NCBI GenBank assembly: GCA_934667105.1
Contig: CAKULG010000001.1
Location: 1-64,000, forward strand
DNA from: an uncultured Clostridia bacterium
GTDB taxonomy: Bacteria > Bacillota > Clostridia > Christensenellales > Aristaeellaceae
Length of the DNA stretch: 64,000 nucleotides
Reading direction: 5' to 3'
Shown here: positions 54,578-62,815 of the stretch, piece by piece
How positions within the stretch are numbered: the stretch's first letter is position 1
How the letters are laid out: the number at the start of each line of letters is the position of its first letter
Position numbers and translations under genes: made by a program
The notes under the pieces: generated by a model
Told to the model about the DNA's origin: nothing
The model's database searches: none
What the model saw: the letters and a program-made list of their open reading frames with translations, nothing else

Positions 54578-54622
54578 TGCGGGGGAACCATTCCTTGAAG
54601 GTCAAAGAACGGTTCCCCCGCA
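54578..54622 (+). terminator. Palindromic terminator of the rhamnosidase gene (family copy)
   Basis: Opens TGCGGGGGAACC and closes GGTTCCCCCGCA, with mismatches at the centre. Confidence 0.75.
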
Positions 54623-54915
54623 ATACTTTGTTTTCGTTTTTTTACAGCCCCTTGTTTAGAGGGGTAAAAAGCGTTTTTGCAGCCTGGATACGCTAGAACG
54701 GGGCGGCTTCTCTTGTTTGCTATTCTTCCAATTTTCTATGCATGTGGAGAAGCAAGCTGATTTCTTAAAACGCTCCTTCTTCCCCGATCGGCTTTCTTGG
54801 GAGAGTGCGGGGGGGAAAAAAATCGTTCAGGTGAGCGCCGTTCCCTTATGTTAGCGGAGAAGCAAGCCGAACTCTTAAAACACTCCTTTTTCCCAATCGG
54901 TTTTCTTGGGAGGGC

Positions 54916-54956
54916 GCGGGAGGAGGTTCTTTGGCCTCCAAAGAACCCCCTCCCGC
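54916..54956 (-). terminator. Palindromic terminator of parB (family copy)
   Basis: Arms 54916-54934 and 54938-54956 with GGTTCTTTGG/CCAAAGAACC core, one mismatch, located 32 bases past the parB stop. Confidence 0.78.
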
Positions 54957-54988
54957 AATTATTATTTATTATTTTATTCGTTCCTTTT

Positions 54989-55837
54989 TCACCGGCCCTG
55001 CTCTAATTGCTCCAGGGCCTGATAGAGCGTTTCCAACTCGTCCTCGTTGTAATACTGAAGAATAATTTTGCCATGCTTCCGGTTGCCCCGAATTACGGCC
55101 CGAAGGCCCAAATTCTCCCGCAGCTTATTTTCCATATCCTGCAATTCCAGCGGCAGGGGCCGGGGGGCGGGCTTGGCGGGGGCGGGGGCCTCGGGCTTGG
55201 CCGCCAGCTTTTCCAGGGCGCGGACGCTGAGCCCCTCCTGGATCACCTTCTGGGCCAGGGCGATTTGCAGCCCCTCATCCTCCAGCCCGGCCAGCACCCG
55301 GGCATGCCCTGCGGAAAGGCGGCCCGCAGTCACCTCCTGGCGCACCTCCTGGGGCAGCGTTAAAAGCCGCAGCAGGTTCGCCACCGCGGGGCGGGATTTG
55401 CCCAGCCGGGCGGCGGCCTTTTCTTGGGTGTAGCCGCAGGCGTCCATCAACTGGCGCACGGCGGCGGCCTCTTCAATGGGGTTCAGGTCCTCCCGCTGAA
55501 TGTTTTCAATCAGCGCGGCCTCCATCTGCTCCTGGGGCGAAAAATCCCGCACGATGCAGGGCACCGCGTCCAGCCCGGCGATGCGGGCGGCCCGGAAACG
55601 GCGTTCCCCCGCCACGATGCGATAGCGCCCGCCTTCCTCCACCACCAGCAGCGGCTGAAGCACCCCCGCCTCCCGGATGGAATCCGCCAGCGCTTGCAGG
55701 GCCGATTCGTCAAATTCTCGCCGGGGCTGATCGGGATTGCGGTCCAGCTCGGTCACGGCGATCATGTGCACGGCGTTTTGATCCTCGGTTTCGGGCAGCA
55801 GCGCGTCCAGCCCGCGGCCCAGGCCCATTTTCTTCAT
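54989..55837 (-). CDS. parB: Chromosome partitioning protein ParB/Spo0J
   Basis: A 282-residue CTP-dependent clamp that loads on parS near the origin. GLGRGLDALLP starts the ParA-interacting N-terminus, GERRFRAAR is the CTP-binding motif, ALIENIQREDLNPIEEA follows, and the helix-turn-helix is YTQEKAAARLGKSRPAVANLLRL. The C-terminal dimer domain ends the protein. It follows parA by 37 bases. I found no clear parS copy in the window. Confidence 0.96.
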   Translation of the reverse strand: MKKMGLGRGLDALLPETEDQNAVHMIAVTELDRNPDQPRREFDESALQALADSIREAGVLQPLLVVEEGGRYRIVAGERRFRAARIAGLDAVPCIVRDFSPQEQMEAALIENIQREDLNPIEEAAAVRQLMDACGYTQEKAAARLGKSRPAVANLLRLLTLPQEVRQEVTAGRLSAGHARVLAGLEDEGLQIALAQKVIQEGLSVRALEKLAAKPEAPAPAKPAPRPLPLELQDMENKLRENLGLRAVIRGNRKHGKIILQYYNEDELETLYQALEQLEQGR

Positions 55838-55874
55838 TGATTTTCCACCTCTGCCCCTCTAAAAAAACGTTTTC

Positions 55875-56639
55875 CTATCGCGCCGTGTTCCGGGCGATAA
55901 CCTCCTTGGCCAGGGCGCGATACGCCTCCGCCCCCGTGCTGCGGGGGTCGTAGCGGTGAATAGGCAGCCCGTGGCTGGGGGCTTCGCCCAGGCGCACATT
56001 GCGGGGCACCGTGGTGGCGAACACCTTGCCCCGGAAATGTTTCTTCACCTGGGCCACCACCTGCAGCCCCAGGTTGGTGCGGCCGTCCAGCATGGTCAGC
56101 AGCACGCCCTCAATTTCCAGGGCGGGGTTCAGCCCCTTTTTCACCCGCTGCACCGTGTTCATCAGCGCGCTCACGCCCTCCAGCGCGTAATATTCGCATT
56201 GGATGGGAATGAGAATGCTTTGGGCGGCGGTAAGGGCGTTGATGGTCAGCAGCCCCAGCGAGGGCGGGCAATCCACGATGATAAAATCATATTGCTGCCG
56301 CGCCGCTTCCAGCGCCGCCCGCAGCCGGTATTCCCGGCGGGGGAGGGCGGCCAGCTCCAGCTCCGCCCCGGCTAGGCGAATATCCGCAGGCGCGACGAAC
56401 AGCCCCTCCTGGGGCGTTTTTTCAATCACGCTTTCCAGGGGGCATTCCCCCAGCAGCGCTTCATAAACCGTTTTCTTGCCCGCCTGAACGCCCAGGCCGC
56501 TGCTGGCGTTGCCCTGCGGATCCATATCCGCCAGCAGGGTGCGCTTTCCCGCCTCCGCCAGGCAGGCGGCCAGGTTCACGGCGGTGGTGGTTTTGCCCAC
56601 GCCGCCCTTCTGATTGGCAATGCAAATAATTTTTCCCAA
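55875..56639 (-). CDS. parA: Chromosome partitioning ATPase ParA/Soj
   Basis: A 254-residue deviant-Walker ATPase. The N-terminus reads IICIANQKGGVGKTTTAVNLAA, with the signature lysine in KGGVGKTT, followed by DMDPQGNASSGLG and the FIIVDCPPSLGLLTINAL Walker B region. It works with ParB in origin segregation and, in Bacillus, on DnaA control. It is 28 bases downstream of an unknown gene in the same direction. Confidence 0.97.
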   Translation of the reverse strand: MGKIICIANQKGGVGKTTTAVNLAACLAEAGKRTLLADMDPQGNASSGLGVQAGKKTVYEALLGECPLESVIEKTPQEGLFVAPADIRLAGAELELAALPRREYRLRAALEAARQQYDFIIVDCPPSLGLLTINALTAAQSILIPIQCEYYALEGVSALMNTVQRVKKGLNPALEIEGVLLTMLDGRTNLGLQVVAQVKKHFRGKVFATTVPRNVRLGEAPSHGLPIHRYDPRSTGAEAYRALAKEVIARNTAR

Positions 56640-56667
56640 TATAAGCCCCTTCTTTATGCTTTTGCGT

Positions 56668-57147
56668 TCATTCCATCAGCCAGCCCCGCAGTCGGAAGCG
56701 CGGATGGCAGGCCCGGGCCACTCCGGCGATGGCCGCCAGCTCCTCCCGGCTTTGCAGGGGCGCAAAGCGCGTATATAGCGTGCGAAGCGCCGCCAGGCTG
56801 CTGCACCGCATGGAATATTCCCGCAGCAGCAGCAAATGCTCCCCGTCCACTGGGAAGCCCTGAAAAACCAGCAGCAGCAGATCATCCGCCATCACGGAAA
56901 AATCCTCCACCCGGACGCGCACCCAGCTTCCATCCTCCAGCTGCGCCAGCATGGAGCCCCGGGTTTCTTCCCGCACCGCCCAGAAAAGCAGGCTGTCCAG
57001 CCGTGCGGCCAGCGCGTCCGGCGGGCGGCGGGAGGAATAGCCGTTCAGCAGGCAGGCGATTTCCTCCATCATAGGGAAAAGCCGCCCTGAAAGGCGCGCG
57101 CCAAGCCAGGGCTGCAAAGCGATTTCCACCTGCGCCGTGGCGATCAT
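56668..57147 (-). CDS. Conserved-looking hypothetical protein next to parA and oriC
   Basis: A 159-residue soluble protein of mixed alpha/beta composition (DGSWVRVRVEDFSVMADDLLLLVFQG in the middle, YSMRCSSLAALRTLYTRFAPL near the end). I recognise no family. The ATG at 57147 follows GAGGGAGGGGAGG. It is the first gene of a unit with parA and parB and lies directly beside the likely replication origin, so a link to replication or segregation is possible but unproven. Confidence 0.65.
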   Translation of the reverse strand: MIATAQVEIALQPWLGARLSGRLFPMMEEIACLLNGYSSRRPPDALAARLDSLLFWAVREETRGSMLAQLEDGSWVRVRVEDFSVMADDLLLLVFQGFPVDGEHLLLLREYSMRCSSLAALRTLYTRFAPLQSREELAAIAGVARACHPRFRLRGWLME

Positions 57148-57314
57148 GCGCCTCCCCTCCCTCTCCTTCCAAAGATACCACACAATGGCTGAATTGTCCA
57201 GCGTTCCGGGGCAGAAAAACGGGGGAAATCCCGCCTGTTTTTCCCTGCGCGGGGGCACGCGGCCGGACGGGTAAAAGAAATTTTTTGTTATTTTTTGTAA
57301 GCTGCGTTTATAAA

Positions 57315-57341
57315 TATTCACATTTACTCGTAATGTGAATA
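57315..57341. promoter_or_regulatory. 10-bp inverted repeat in the origin region
   Basis: TATTCACATT (57315-57324) and AATGTGAATA (57332-57341) are perfectly complementary with a seven-base centre. It is not a DnaA box and does not match the parS consensus. Confidence 0.6.
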
Positions 57342-57422
57342 ATTATGCATTGCATTTTCCGCCCGCCGTCCATCCCTTGTGGTGTCCTTCCGGTGGGGGC
57401 ACAATTCCTGGCCCTGGAAAAG

Positions 57423-57431
57423 TTATCAACA
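57423..57431 (+). promoter_or_regulatory. DnaA box, one mismatch (TTATCAACA)
   Basis: TTATCAACA differs from the consensus TTATCCACA at one base and lies upstream of the dnaA promoter. Confidence 0.65.
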
Positions 57432-57480
57432 GCACATAGCCATGCACGCGGGGAAAATGCGAAATTCTCCCAGAAAACCC

Positions 57481-57509
57481 TTGAAATAATCGAAAAAATC
57501 TGGTATGAT
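57481..57509 (+). promoter_or_regulatory. Sigma-A promoter of dnaA
   Basis: TTGAAA (57481-57486), 17-base spacer, TATGAT (57504-57509). Confidence 0.8.
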
Positions 57510-57534
57510 AAGGCCGTGGTTCGGATAAACGCAG

Positions 57535-57557
57535 TTATCCACAAAAAGTTATCCACA
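57535..57557 (+). promoter_or_regulatory. Two perfect DnaA boxes
   Basis: TTATCCACA at 57535-57543 and again at 57549-57557, in the same orientation and 14 bases apart, about 20 bases after the predicted transcript start. They could serve both origin function and autorepression of dnaA. Confidence 0.85.
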
Positions 57558-57664
57558 GCCCGCGCAAGGAAAGCCCTGGCCGGGTATTATTTTTTCACTG
57601 TTCTCCCTTCCACAGAAAGCAAATAAACATGCAAACGAATGCATAGAAAGCGGAGCGAGGTACA

Positions 57665-58987
57665 TTGGATAAGCAAGCGCTATGGGAGCAAGCCTGCGCA
57701 ATCATGCGCGCGGAAATGACGCAAGTAACCTTCGATACCTGGATCAAGGCGGCCCTTCGGCCCCTGGGCTTTTCCGGCGATCAGTTTTTTATCGAGGCGG
57801 TGACGGATTTCTATCATCAATTCGTGGTTCCGCGCTATGCCGTGCTCATCAGCAATTCGCTTTCCCAGGCGGCGGGCAAGCCCATCAAGGCGCAGCTGCT
57901 CACCCCCGCCCAGGCGGATGAATATCGGGAGGGCGTAACGCCGGAGGATAAGCCTGCCCCCGCTTCTTCGCTGAATCCCAAATACACCTTCGACACCTTC
58001 GTGGTGGGCAATAACAATCGCTTCGCCCACGCGGCGGCGCTGGCGGTGGCGGAATCCCCCGCCGACGCATATAACCCCCTGTTCATTTACGGCGGCGTGG
58101 GCCTGGGCAAAACGCATCTGATGCACGCCATCGGCCATTACATGCTTTCCCAGAAGCCCACCATGCGGGTGAAATACGTCACCTGCGAGCTGTTCATGAA
58201 TGAAATGGTGAACTCCCTCAATAAAAAAACGCAGACAGAATTCCGCGAAAAATACCGGAACATCGACGTGCTGATGGTGGACGATATTCAGTTCCTCACC
58301 GGCAAGGTGGGCACCCAGGAGGAATTTTTTCACACCTTTAACGCCCTGCACACCGCGGGCAAGCAGATCATTCTTTCCTCGGATAAGCCGCCCAAGGAAA
58401 TCGCCAAGCTGGAGGAGCGGCTGCGCAGCCGCTTCGAATGGGGCCTGATCGCCGATATCGCCAAGCCCGATTTGGAAACCCGGGTGGCCATCCTGCAAAA
58501 GAAGGCGGAGGACGAGCTGCTGCATGTGGACGGCGAGGTGCTGGAAATGATCGCCGAGCGGGTGGCCAGCAATATCCGCGAATTGGAGGGCTGCCTGACC
58601 CGCCTGGTGGCCTATTCCTCCCTCACCGGACGGCCCATCGACCGGGCGCTGGCCGAGGAGGCGCTCAAGGAGGTTTTCGCCCGCAGCGAGCCGCGCCATG
58701 TCACCTGCGACGATGTGATGGAGGCGGTGGCAACCTATTATAACGTTACCGTGGACGATCTCAAGGGCCCCCGCCGCAGCCGCGATGTGGCCGTTCCCCG
58801 GCAAATCGCCATGTACATCGCCCGGGAGGTGGTGGGCGCGCCGCTGACCATGATCGGCGATTGCTTCGGCGGCCGCGATCATTCCACCGTGAATCATGCT
58901 TGCCAGAAAGTGACCCAGGAGGTGAAAACCTCGCCCACGCTTAACAACCTGGTCAGCGATCTGTGCCAGCAATTGCAGGAAAGGTAA
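57665..58987 (+). CDS. dnaA: Chromosomal replication initiator protein DnaA
   Basis: A 440-residue initiator. Domain I (LWEQACAIMRAEMTQVTFDTWI), a linker, the AAA+ domain with Walker A GGVGLGKTHLMHA and Walker B LMVDDIQFL, and the DNA-binding domain IV with GRDHSTVNHACQKV are all present. The start is TTG at 57665, 107 bases after the last DnaA box, with GCGAGGT as a weak ribosome site; poor initiation may limit its level. The next gene is a sugar-binding protein, not dnaN, which is unusual. Confidence 0.97.
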   Translation: MDKQALWEQACAIMRAEMTQVTFDTWIKAALRPLGFSGDQFFIEAVTDFYHQFVVPRYAVLISNSLSQAAGKPIKAQLLTPAQADEYREGVTPEDKPAPASSLNPKYTFDTFVVGNNNRFAHAAALAVAESPADAYNPLFIYGGVGLGKTHLMHAIGHYMLSQKPTMRVKYVTCELFMNEMVNSLNKKTQTEFREKYRNIDVLMVDDIQFLTGKVGTQEEFFHTFNALHTAGKQIILSSDKPPKEIAKLEERLRSRFEWGLIADIAKPDLETRVAILQKKAEDELLHVDGEVLEMIAERVASNIRELEGCLTRLVAYSSLTGRPIDRALAEEALKEVFARSEPRHVTCDDVMEAVATYYNVTVDDLKGPRRSRDVAVPRQIAMYIAREVVGAPLTMIGDCFGGRDHSTVNHACQKVTQEVKTSPTLNNLVSDLCQQLQER

Positions 58988-59177
58988 AAGAACGTTTTCT
59001 CCTGCTCCCCTCTAAGAGAGCCGGTTAGGCGAATCGGGACGGCGGGAAAGCGGCTTGCTTCTCCGCCAAGGCAGGGATACGCAAGCGTAATTTTGAATAG
59101 GTCTTTTCGTTTGCCTTGCGGAGAAGCAAGATTCCTTTATGACGCTGCATTTATCCATACCGCTTTCTTGAGGAAGC

Positions 59178-59218
59178 GCGAGGGAGCCTTCTTTGGCCGC
59201 CAAAGGAGGCTCCCTCGC
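59178..59218. terminator. Palindromic terminator (family copy)
   Basis: Arms 59178-59196 and 59200-59218 opening GCGAGGGAGCC with the CTTTGG/CCAAAG core and one mismatch. Confidence 0.75.
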
Positions 59219-59357
59219 TTATTATTTTCTCGTTTTTTCGCCCTCGCCTCATAGCTTTTTGTTGGAGGCGCGTAGCATAATTTGCCGGGAGAGAGGCGAA
59301 AAACAAGGAAAATCAAGGGGTTCAAATATTACTACACCTTGAAACAGAAAGGGAAAC

Positions 59358-59387
59358 TTGTCATGGAAGAAACGGCTATGCTATGCT
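59358..59387 (+). promoter_or_regulatory. Promoter of the first binding-protein gene
   Basis: TTGTCA (59358-59363), 18-base spacer, TATGCT (59382-59387). The context GAAACTTGTCAT resembles that of the permease promoter at 61639. Confidence 0.6.
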
Positions 59388-59504
59388 GATCTCGTTCCAG
59401 GAGGAAGCGAAACGGCCCGCCGGGCAAGGCAAGGCGAAGGGCGTTTTCCCACTTCTCCCGTTTCCCGCCGCGCAAGCGGCAAACACGCCGAAGGAGGTTT
59501 TTCC

Positions 59505-61064
59505 ATGAAAAAGCTCGTTTCCCTGTTTCTGGCGGCTGTGCTGGCGCTGAGCCTGGCCGCGATTCCCAACGTGCTGGCGGAGGATTACGATTTCCAGATC
59601 GCCGTGAAGCGCCACGCCATGGATAAGAGCGACGGCTACGGCACGAAGCCCGGCGCCATTCTGGCGGAGCAGAACACCGGCCTCAAAATTGATTATTACG
59701 AGATGGACGCCAGCGTGGCCACGGACCGGGTGAATATCATGCTGAACAGCGGCACGCTGCCCGACGCCTTCATCAACACCATCAGCCAGGAGCAGCTCAC
59801 CCGCAACCTGCCCCTCTTCACCCCCTTGGATGAATACCTCACCGAGGAAAACTGCCCCCATCTGATGGACGTTTTCGAGCAGTATCCCGAGGTGAAGGCC
59901 AGCATCACCCAGACCGACGGCCGCATTTATTCCCTGCCCACCTGGAAATATGTGAGCAATGAAAACGACGGCGGCGCGATTCAGTTCATCAATAAGGCGT
60001 GGCTGGACAAGCTGAGCCTGGAAATGCCCACCACCACCGAGGAATTTTACAACGTTTGCAAGGCTGTCAAGGATGGCGACCCCAACGGCAACGGCCTGAA
60101 GGATGAGATTCCCGTGCTGTTTACCCAGAATAACTGGGCGGCGCATTTCATGTTCCTCATGAGTCCCTGGGGCATCACCGAATGGGTGAACGGCGGCGAC
60201 GGCTATCTGAAGATCGACGAGGGGAAAGTGCTCTTCACCCCCACCCTGCCCGAATTCCGCGCGGCGCTGGAATACTGGCATCGCTTCGCGGAGGAAGACC
60301 TGCTGGACGTGGAGGGCTTCACCATGCTCAACCAGCAGTTCTACGCCCGGCTGAAGAGCTACGTGGGCCTGACCTATTCCGGCTGGACCCCCGCCAATAA
60401 CTTCGACACCGAAACGGCCCGGGAGTATGTGGCCCTGCCGCCGCTCACCGCCTCCGATTATCCCGAAATCACCCCCGTGCAGAACGGCCATTGGAACACC
60501 TACCGGGGCAACAGCTACGGCTTCGTTATCACCGCCGCCTGCAAGGATCCCGCCAAGCTGGTGCAGTGGTACGACGCGCAGAACGCCGATACCAAAACCA
60601 AGATGACCTGGCGCGCGGGCGAGGAGGGCCTTCTGTGGGAGATTCAGGACGGCGTGCTCTATGAGCTCTATCCCGAATCCGTCACCGTGGATTTCACCCG
60701 CTCCAACATGATCTACACCTACGGCTGCTCCGAAAACGCGCCCACCTTCCTGCTGCCCACAGAGGTTTCCCAGTATCATGACGACGCGCCCGCCGACGCC
60801 ACCATGCGCCTGAAGATGGTGGAGGTGGTGAAGCCCTATCTGCAAAAGGAAATCTTCCCCTCCCGCCCTGTGGAAAGCGCCAAGCTGGAGGAGCGCAACA
60901 TGATCTATACCGATTTGAAGGCGTATCTGGATTCCTTCGTGGCGGACTGCGTGGTTTACGGCATTGACGACGCCAAGTGGGAAAAGCATCTCAAGGATTG
61001 CCAGGGCTACCATGCGGACGAATGGACCCAGTGGTATCAGGATTTCCTGGACGGCAAATTCTAA
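59505..61064 (+). CDS. Extracellular solute-binding protein 1 of a carbohydrate ABC importer
   Basis: A 519-residue sugar-binding protein. The signal peptide ends about residue 25 (AAIPNVLA-ED), a signal-peptidase-I-type site; no cysteine is available for lipid attachment, which is unusual for a monoderm binding protein. A calcium-loop-like GDPNGNGLKDEIPVL lies near residue 190. Aromatic-rich stretches suit sugar stacking. AAGGAGGTTTTTCC precedes the ATG. A second, closely related binding protein lies at 63803. Confidence 0.88.
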   Translation: MKKLVSLFLAAVLALSLAAIPNVLAEDYDFQIAVKRHAMDKSDGYGTKPGAILAEQNTGLKIDYYEMDASVATDRVNIMLNSGTLPDAFINTISQEQLTRNLPLFTPLDEYLTEENCPHLMDVFEQYPEVKASITQTDGRIYSLPTWKYVSNENDGGAIQFINKAWLDKLSLEMPTTTEEFYNVCKAVKDGDPNGNGLKDEIPVLFTQNNWAAHFMFLMSPWGITEWVNGGDGYLKIDEGKVLFTPTLPEFRAALEYWHRFAEEDLLDVEGFTMLNQQFYARLKSYVGLTYSGWTPANNFDTETAREYVALPPLTASDYPEITPVQNGHWNTYRGNSYGFVITAACKDPAKLVQWYDAQNADTKTKMTWRAGEEGLLWEIQDGVLYELYPESVTVDFTRSNMIYTYGCSENAPTFLLPTEVSQYHDDAPADATMRLKMVEVVKPYLQKEIFPSRPVESAKLEERNMIYTDLKAYLDSFVADCVVYGIDDAKWEKHLKDCQGYHADEWTQWYQDFLDGKF

Positions 61065-61086
61065 GCGCGATGCATTAAGGAAATAA

Positions 61087-61129
61087 TGCGGGAGGAGGTT
61101 CTTTGTTGGCCAAAGAACCTCCTCCCGCA
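61087..61129 (+). terminator. Palindromic terminator (family copy)
   Basis: Perfect 18-bp arms 61088-61105 / 61111-61128, GCGGGAGGAGGTTCTTTG and its complement, 22 bases past the binding-protein stop. Confidence 0.8.
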
Positions 61130-61638
61130 CCCTCCCAAGAAAGCCGCTTGGGGAGGAGAGGGGGAGGGAAAAATCCGCTTGCTTCTCCCCGGGCAGGTAT
61201 GGGAGCACTTGTTGGAGCCGCGCGCTCAAGAAAGCCGATTGGAGAAGAGAAGAAAGTAAGAAGAAAATCATTTGCTTCTCCCCGGGCAGGCAGGGGGAGC
61301 GCTTGTCGGAACGATCCTCCGGCGAAGACTGAACGGGTATATAAAAGCAGAATAAAGGAATCGGCGTATTTCATCGTCGAAACAAGCGAAATCCTTTTAT
61401 TGGATGCAGGGGCGCGCGGGCAAACCGCGTTTTTATATAGGAAGAAAGCGCGGGGGAGCGCGCGCCCGTCGCAGGGAAGGGGAAGGGCCTTTTCCTGTGA
61501 AACATCCGTGAAACAGGCCAAATACGGCCTGAATGTAGCATTTTTTCAAAGGAAATGTAGCATATTTTGCTTTTGAACGGGAAATTTCCGCCCTGCGCGG
61601 CCACAAATCATGCTACCCCTTTCGCCGGATAAAGAAAC

Positions 61639-61667
61639 TTGCCATTTCCCTGCCGATATGGTATGCT
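61639..61667 (+). promoter_or_regulatory. Promoter of the permease operon
   Basis: TTGCCA (61639-61644), 17-base spacer, TATGCT (61662-61667), preceded by GAAAC as at 59353. Confidence 0.65.
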
Positions 61668-61840
61668 TTAAACACAAAAGGGAAGGAATGAAAGCAAACG
61701 GCGCTTTTCTTCTGTGCAGCTTCACCGAAGGAACGCGGCTTCCTTTTCTTTTTTCCATTTTCCCGCCGGAGCGCGTCCGGGGCCTCGCCCGCCGCGCGTT
61801 CGCACCGATTGATAATTACACAACGAAGGGAAGGAATTCT

Positions 61841-62797
61841 ATGCAAAACGCCCCGGCCCGGACGCTGCCGCGCAATGATCGCCAGCGCCGCCGTCATCTG
61901 ATCCTCAAGCAGATGAAGGCCAATTACTTCCTCTATATTTTCCTGCTTCCCGCCACGGTGTATCTGGCCCTGTTCGCCTATTGGCCGCTGTACGGCATTC
62001 AGATCGCCTTCAAGGATTTCTTCGCCTTCAAGGGCATCGAGGGCAGCCCCTGGGTGGGCCTGAAGCATTTCCGGAATTTCTTCAATTCCCCCCGCTTTTC
62101 CATGCTGCTGAGCAACACGCTGACCATCAGCTTCTACAGCCTGCTGGCGGGCTTCCCCATGCCCATCATCCTGGCGCTGCTGCTGAATTACACCCCCAAG
62201 CAGGGCCTCAAGCGCTTCGCGCAGACGGCCTCCTACGCCCCGCATTTCATCTCCATCGTGGTGCTGGCGGGCATGCTGAACGTGTTCCTTTCTCCCCGCA
62301 GCGGCTTTATCAACACGCTGCTGGGCTATCTGGGCCGGGATCCGTTCTTCTTTATGGGCTCGCCCTCCGCGTTTAAGCATGTGTACGTCTGGTCCGGCGT
62401 GTGGCAGAGCACGGGCTGGTCCTCCATCATTTATCTGGCCGCCCTCTCCGGCGTGAGCCCCGAGCTGCACGAGGCCGCCATCATCGACGGCGCGAACAAA
62501 TTGCAGCGCATCTGGAATATCGATATTCCCACCATCATGCCCACCATGGTGATCCTGCTGGTGATGAACTTCGGCTCCATTATGAACGTGGGCTATGAAA
62601 AGGCCTTCCTGCTGCAAAACAGCCTGAACATGACCGCCTCCGAAATCATTTCCACCTATACCTACAAGGTGGGCCTGCAGGACTCGCAGTACAGCTATTC
62701 CACCGCCATCGGCCTGTTCAACAATGTGATTAACTTTGTGATGCTGGTGTTGGTGAACAAGGCCGCCAAGGTGCTCTCGGGCAGCAGCCTGTGGTGA
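61841..62797 (+). CDS. Carbohydrate ABC permease, LplB-like
   Basis: A 318-residue permease with six helices, YGIQIAFKDFFAFKGI after helix 1, EAA loop HEAAIIDGANKLQRIWNIDIP and the ending KVLSGSSLW. It is closely similar in layout to the permease at 31431-32432. The ATG at 61841 follows GAAGGGAAGGAA; longer in-frame extensions upstream lack a membrane topology and cross the promoter. Confidence 0.92.
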   Translation: MQNAPARTLPRNDRQRRRHLILKQMKANYFLYIFLLPATVYLALFAYWPLYGIQIAFKDFFAFKGIEGSPWVGLKHFRNFFNSPRFSMLLSNTLTISFYSLLAGFPMPIILALLLNYTPKQGLKRFAQTASYAPHFISIVVLAGMLNVFLSPRSGFINTLLGYLGRDPFFFMGSPSAFKHVYVWSGVWQSTGWSSIIYLAALSGVSPELHEAAIIDGANKLQRIWNIDIPTIMPTMVILLVMNFGSIMNVGYEKAFLLQNSLNMTASEIISTYTYKVGLQDSQYSYSTAIGLFNNVINFVMLVLVNKAAKVLSGSSLW

Positions 62798-62815
62798 GGA
62801 AGGAGAAGGACGAAC

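Larger units (their letters stand above)
54566..54988. other. Intergenic region filled with mosaic repeats
   Basis: Palindrome 54578-54622, then two module copies in inverse orientation (about 54747-54810 and 54855-54915, each with GGAGAAGCAAGC and CGGYTTTCTTGGGAG), then palindrome 54916-54956. No gene is seen. Confidence 0.7.
57148..57664. other. Likely oriC region
   Basis: This 517-base gap lies between divergent par and dnaA genes. It holds an AT-rich stretch at about 57280-57350 (candidate unwinding element), a 10-bp inverted repeat, three DnaA boxes and the dnaA promoter. Three boxes are few for an oriC, so other boxes may be degenerate or lie outside. Confidence 0.6.
58988..59504. other. 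Intergenic region downstream of dnaA
   Basis: Mosaic-repeat module (about 59005-59065 and, inverted, 59115-59175), palindrome 59178-59218, an AT-richer stretch and then the promoter of the binding-protein gene. No dnaN or other gene is present. Confidence 0.7.
61065..61840. other. Long intergenic region between binding protein and permeases
   Basis: Palindrome 61087-61129, two copies of the mosaic module (about 61129-61200 and 61228-61300, each with CAAGAAAGCCG and TTGCTTCTCCCCGGGCAGG), about 250 bases without clear features, then the permease promoter at 61639-61667 and a 170-base leader. No convincing gene. Confidence 0.65.

Noticed and set aside
57148..57664. parS site near parAB
   Set aside because: No sequence close to TGTTTCACGTGAAACA was found here or elsewhere in the window by eye; the 10-bp inverted repeat does not match.
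61103..61576. Open frame of about 157 codons after the first binding protein
   Set aside because: It consists largely of the mosaic repeat module, translated by chance.
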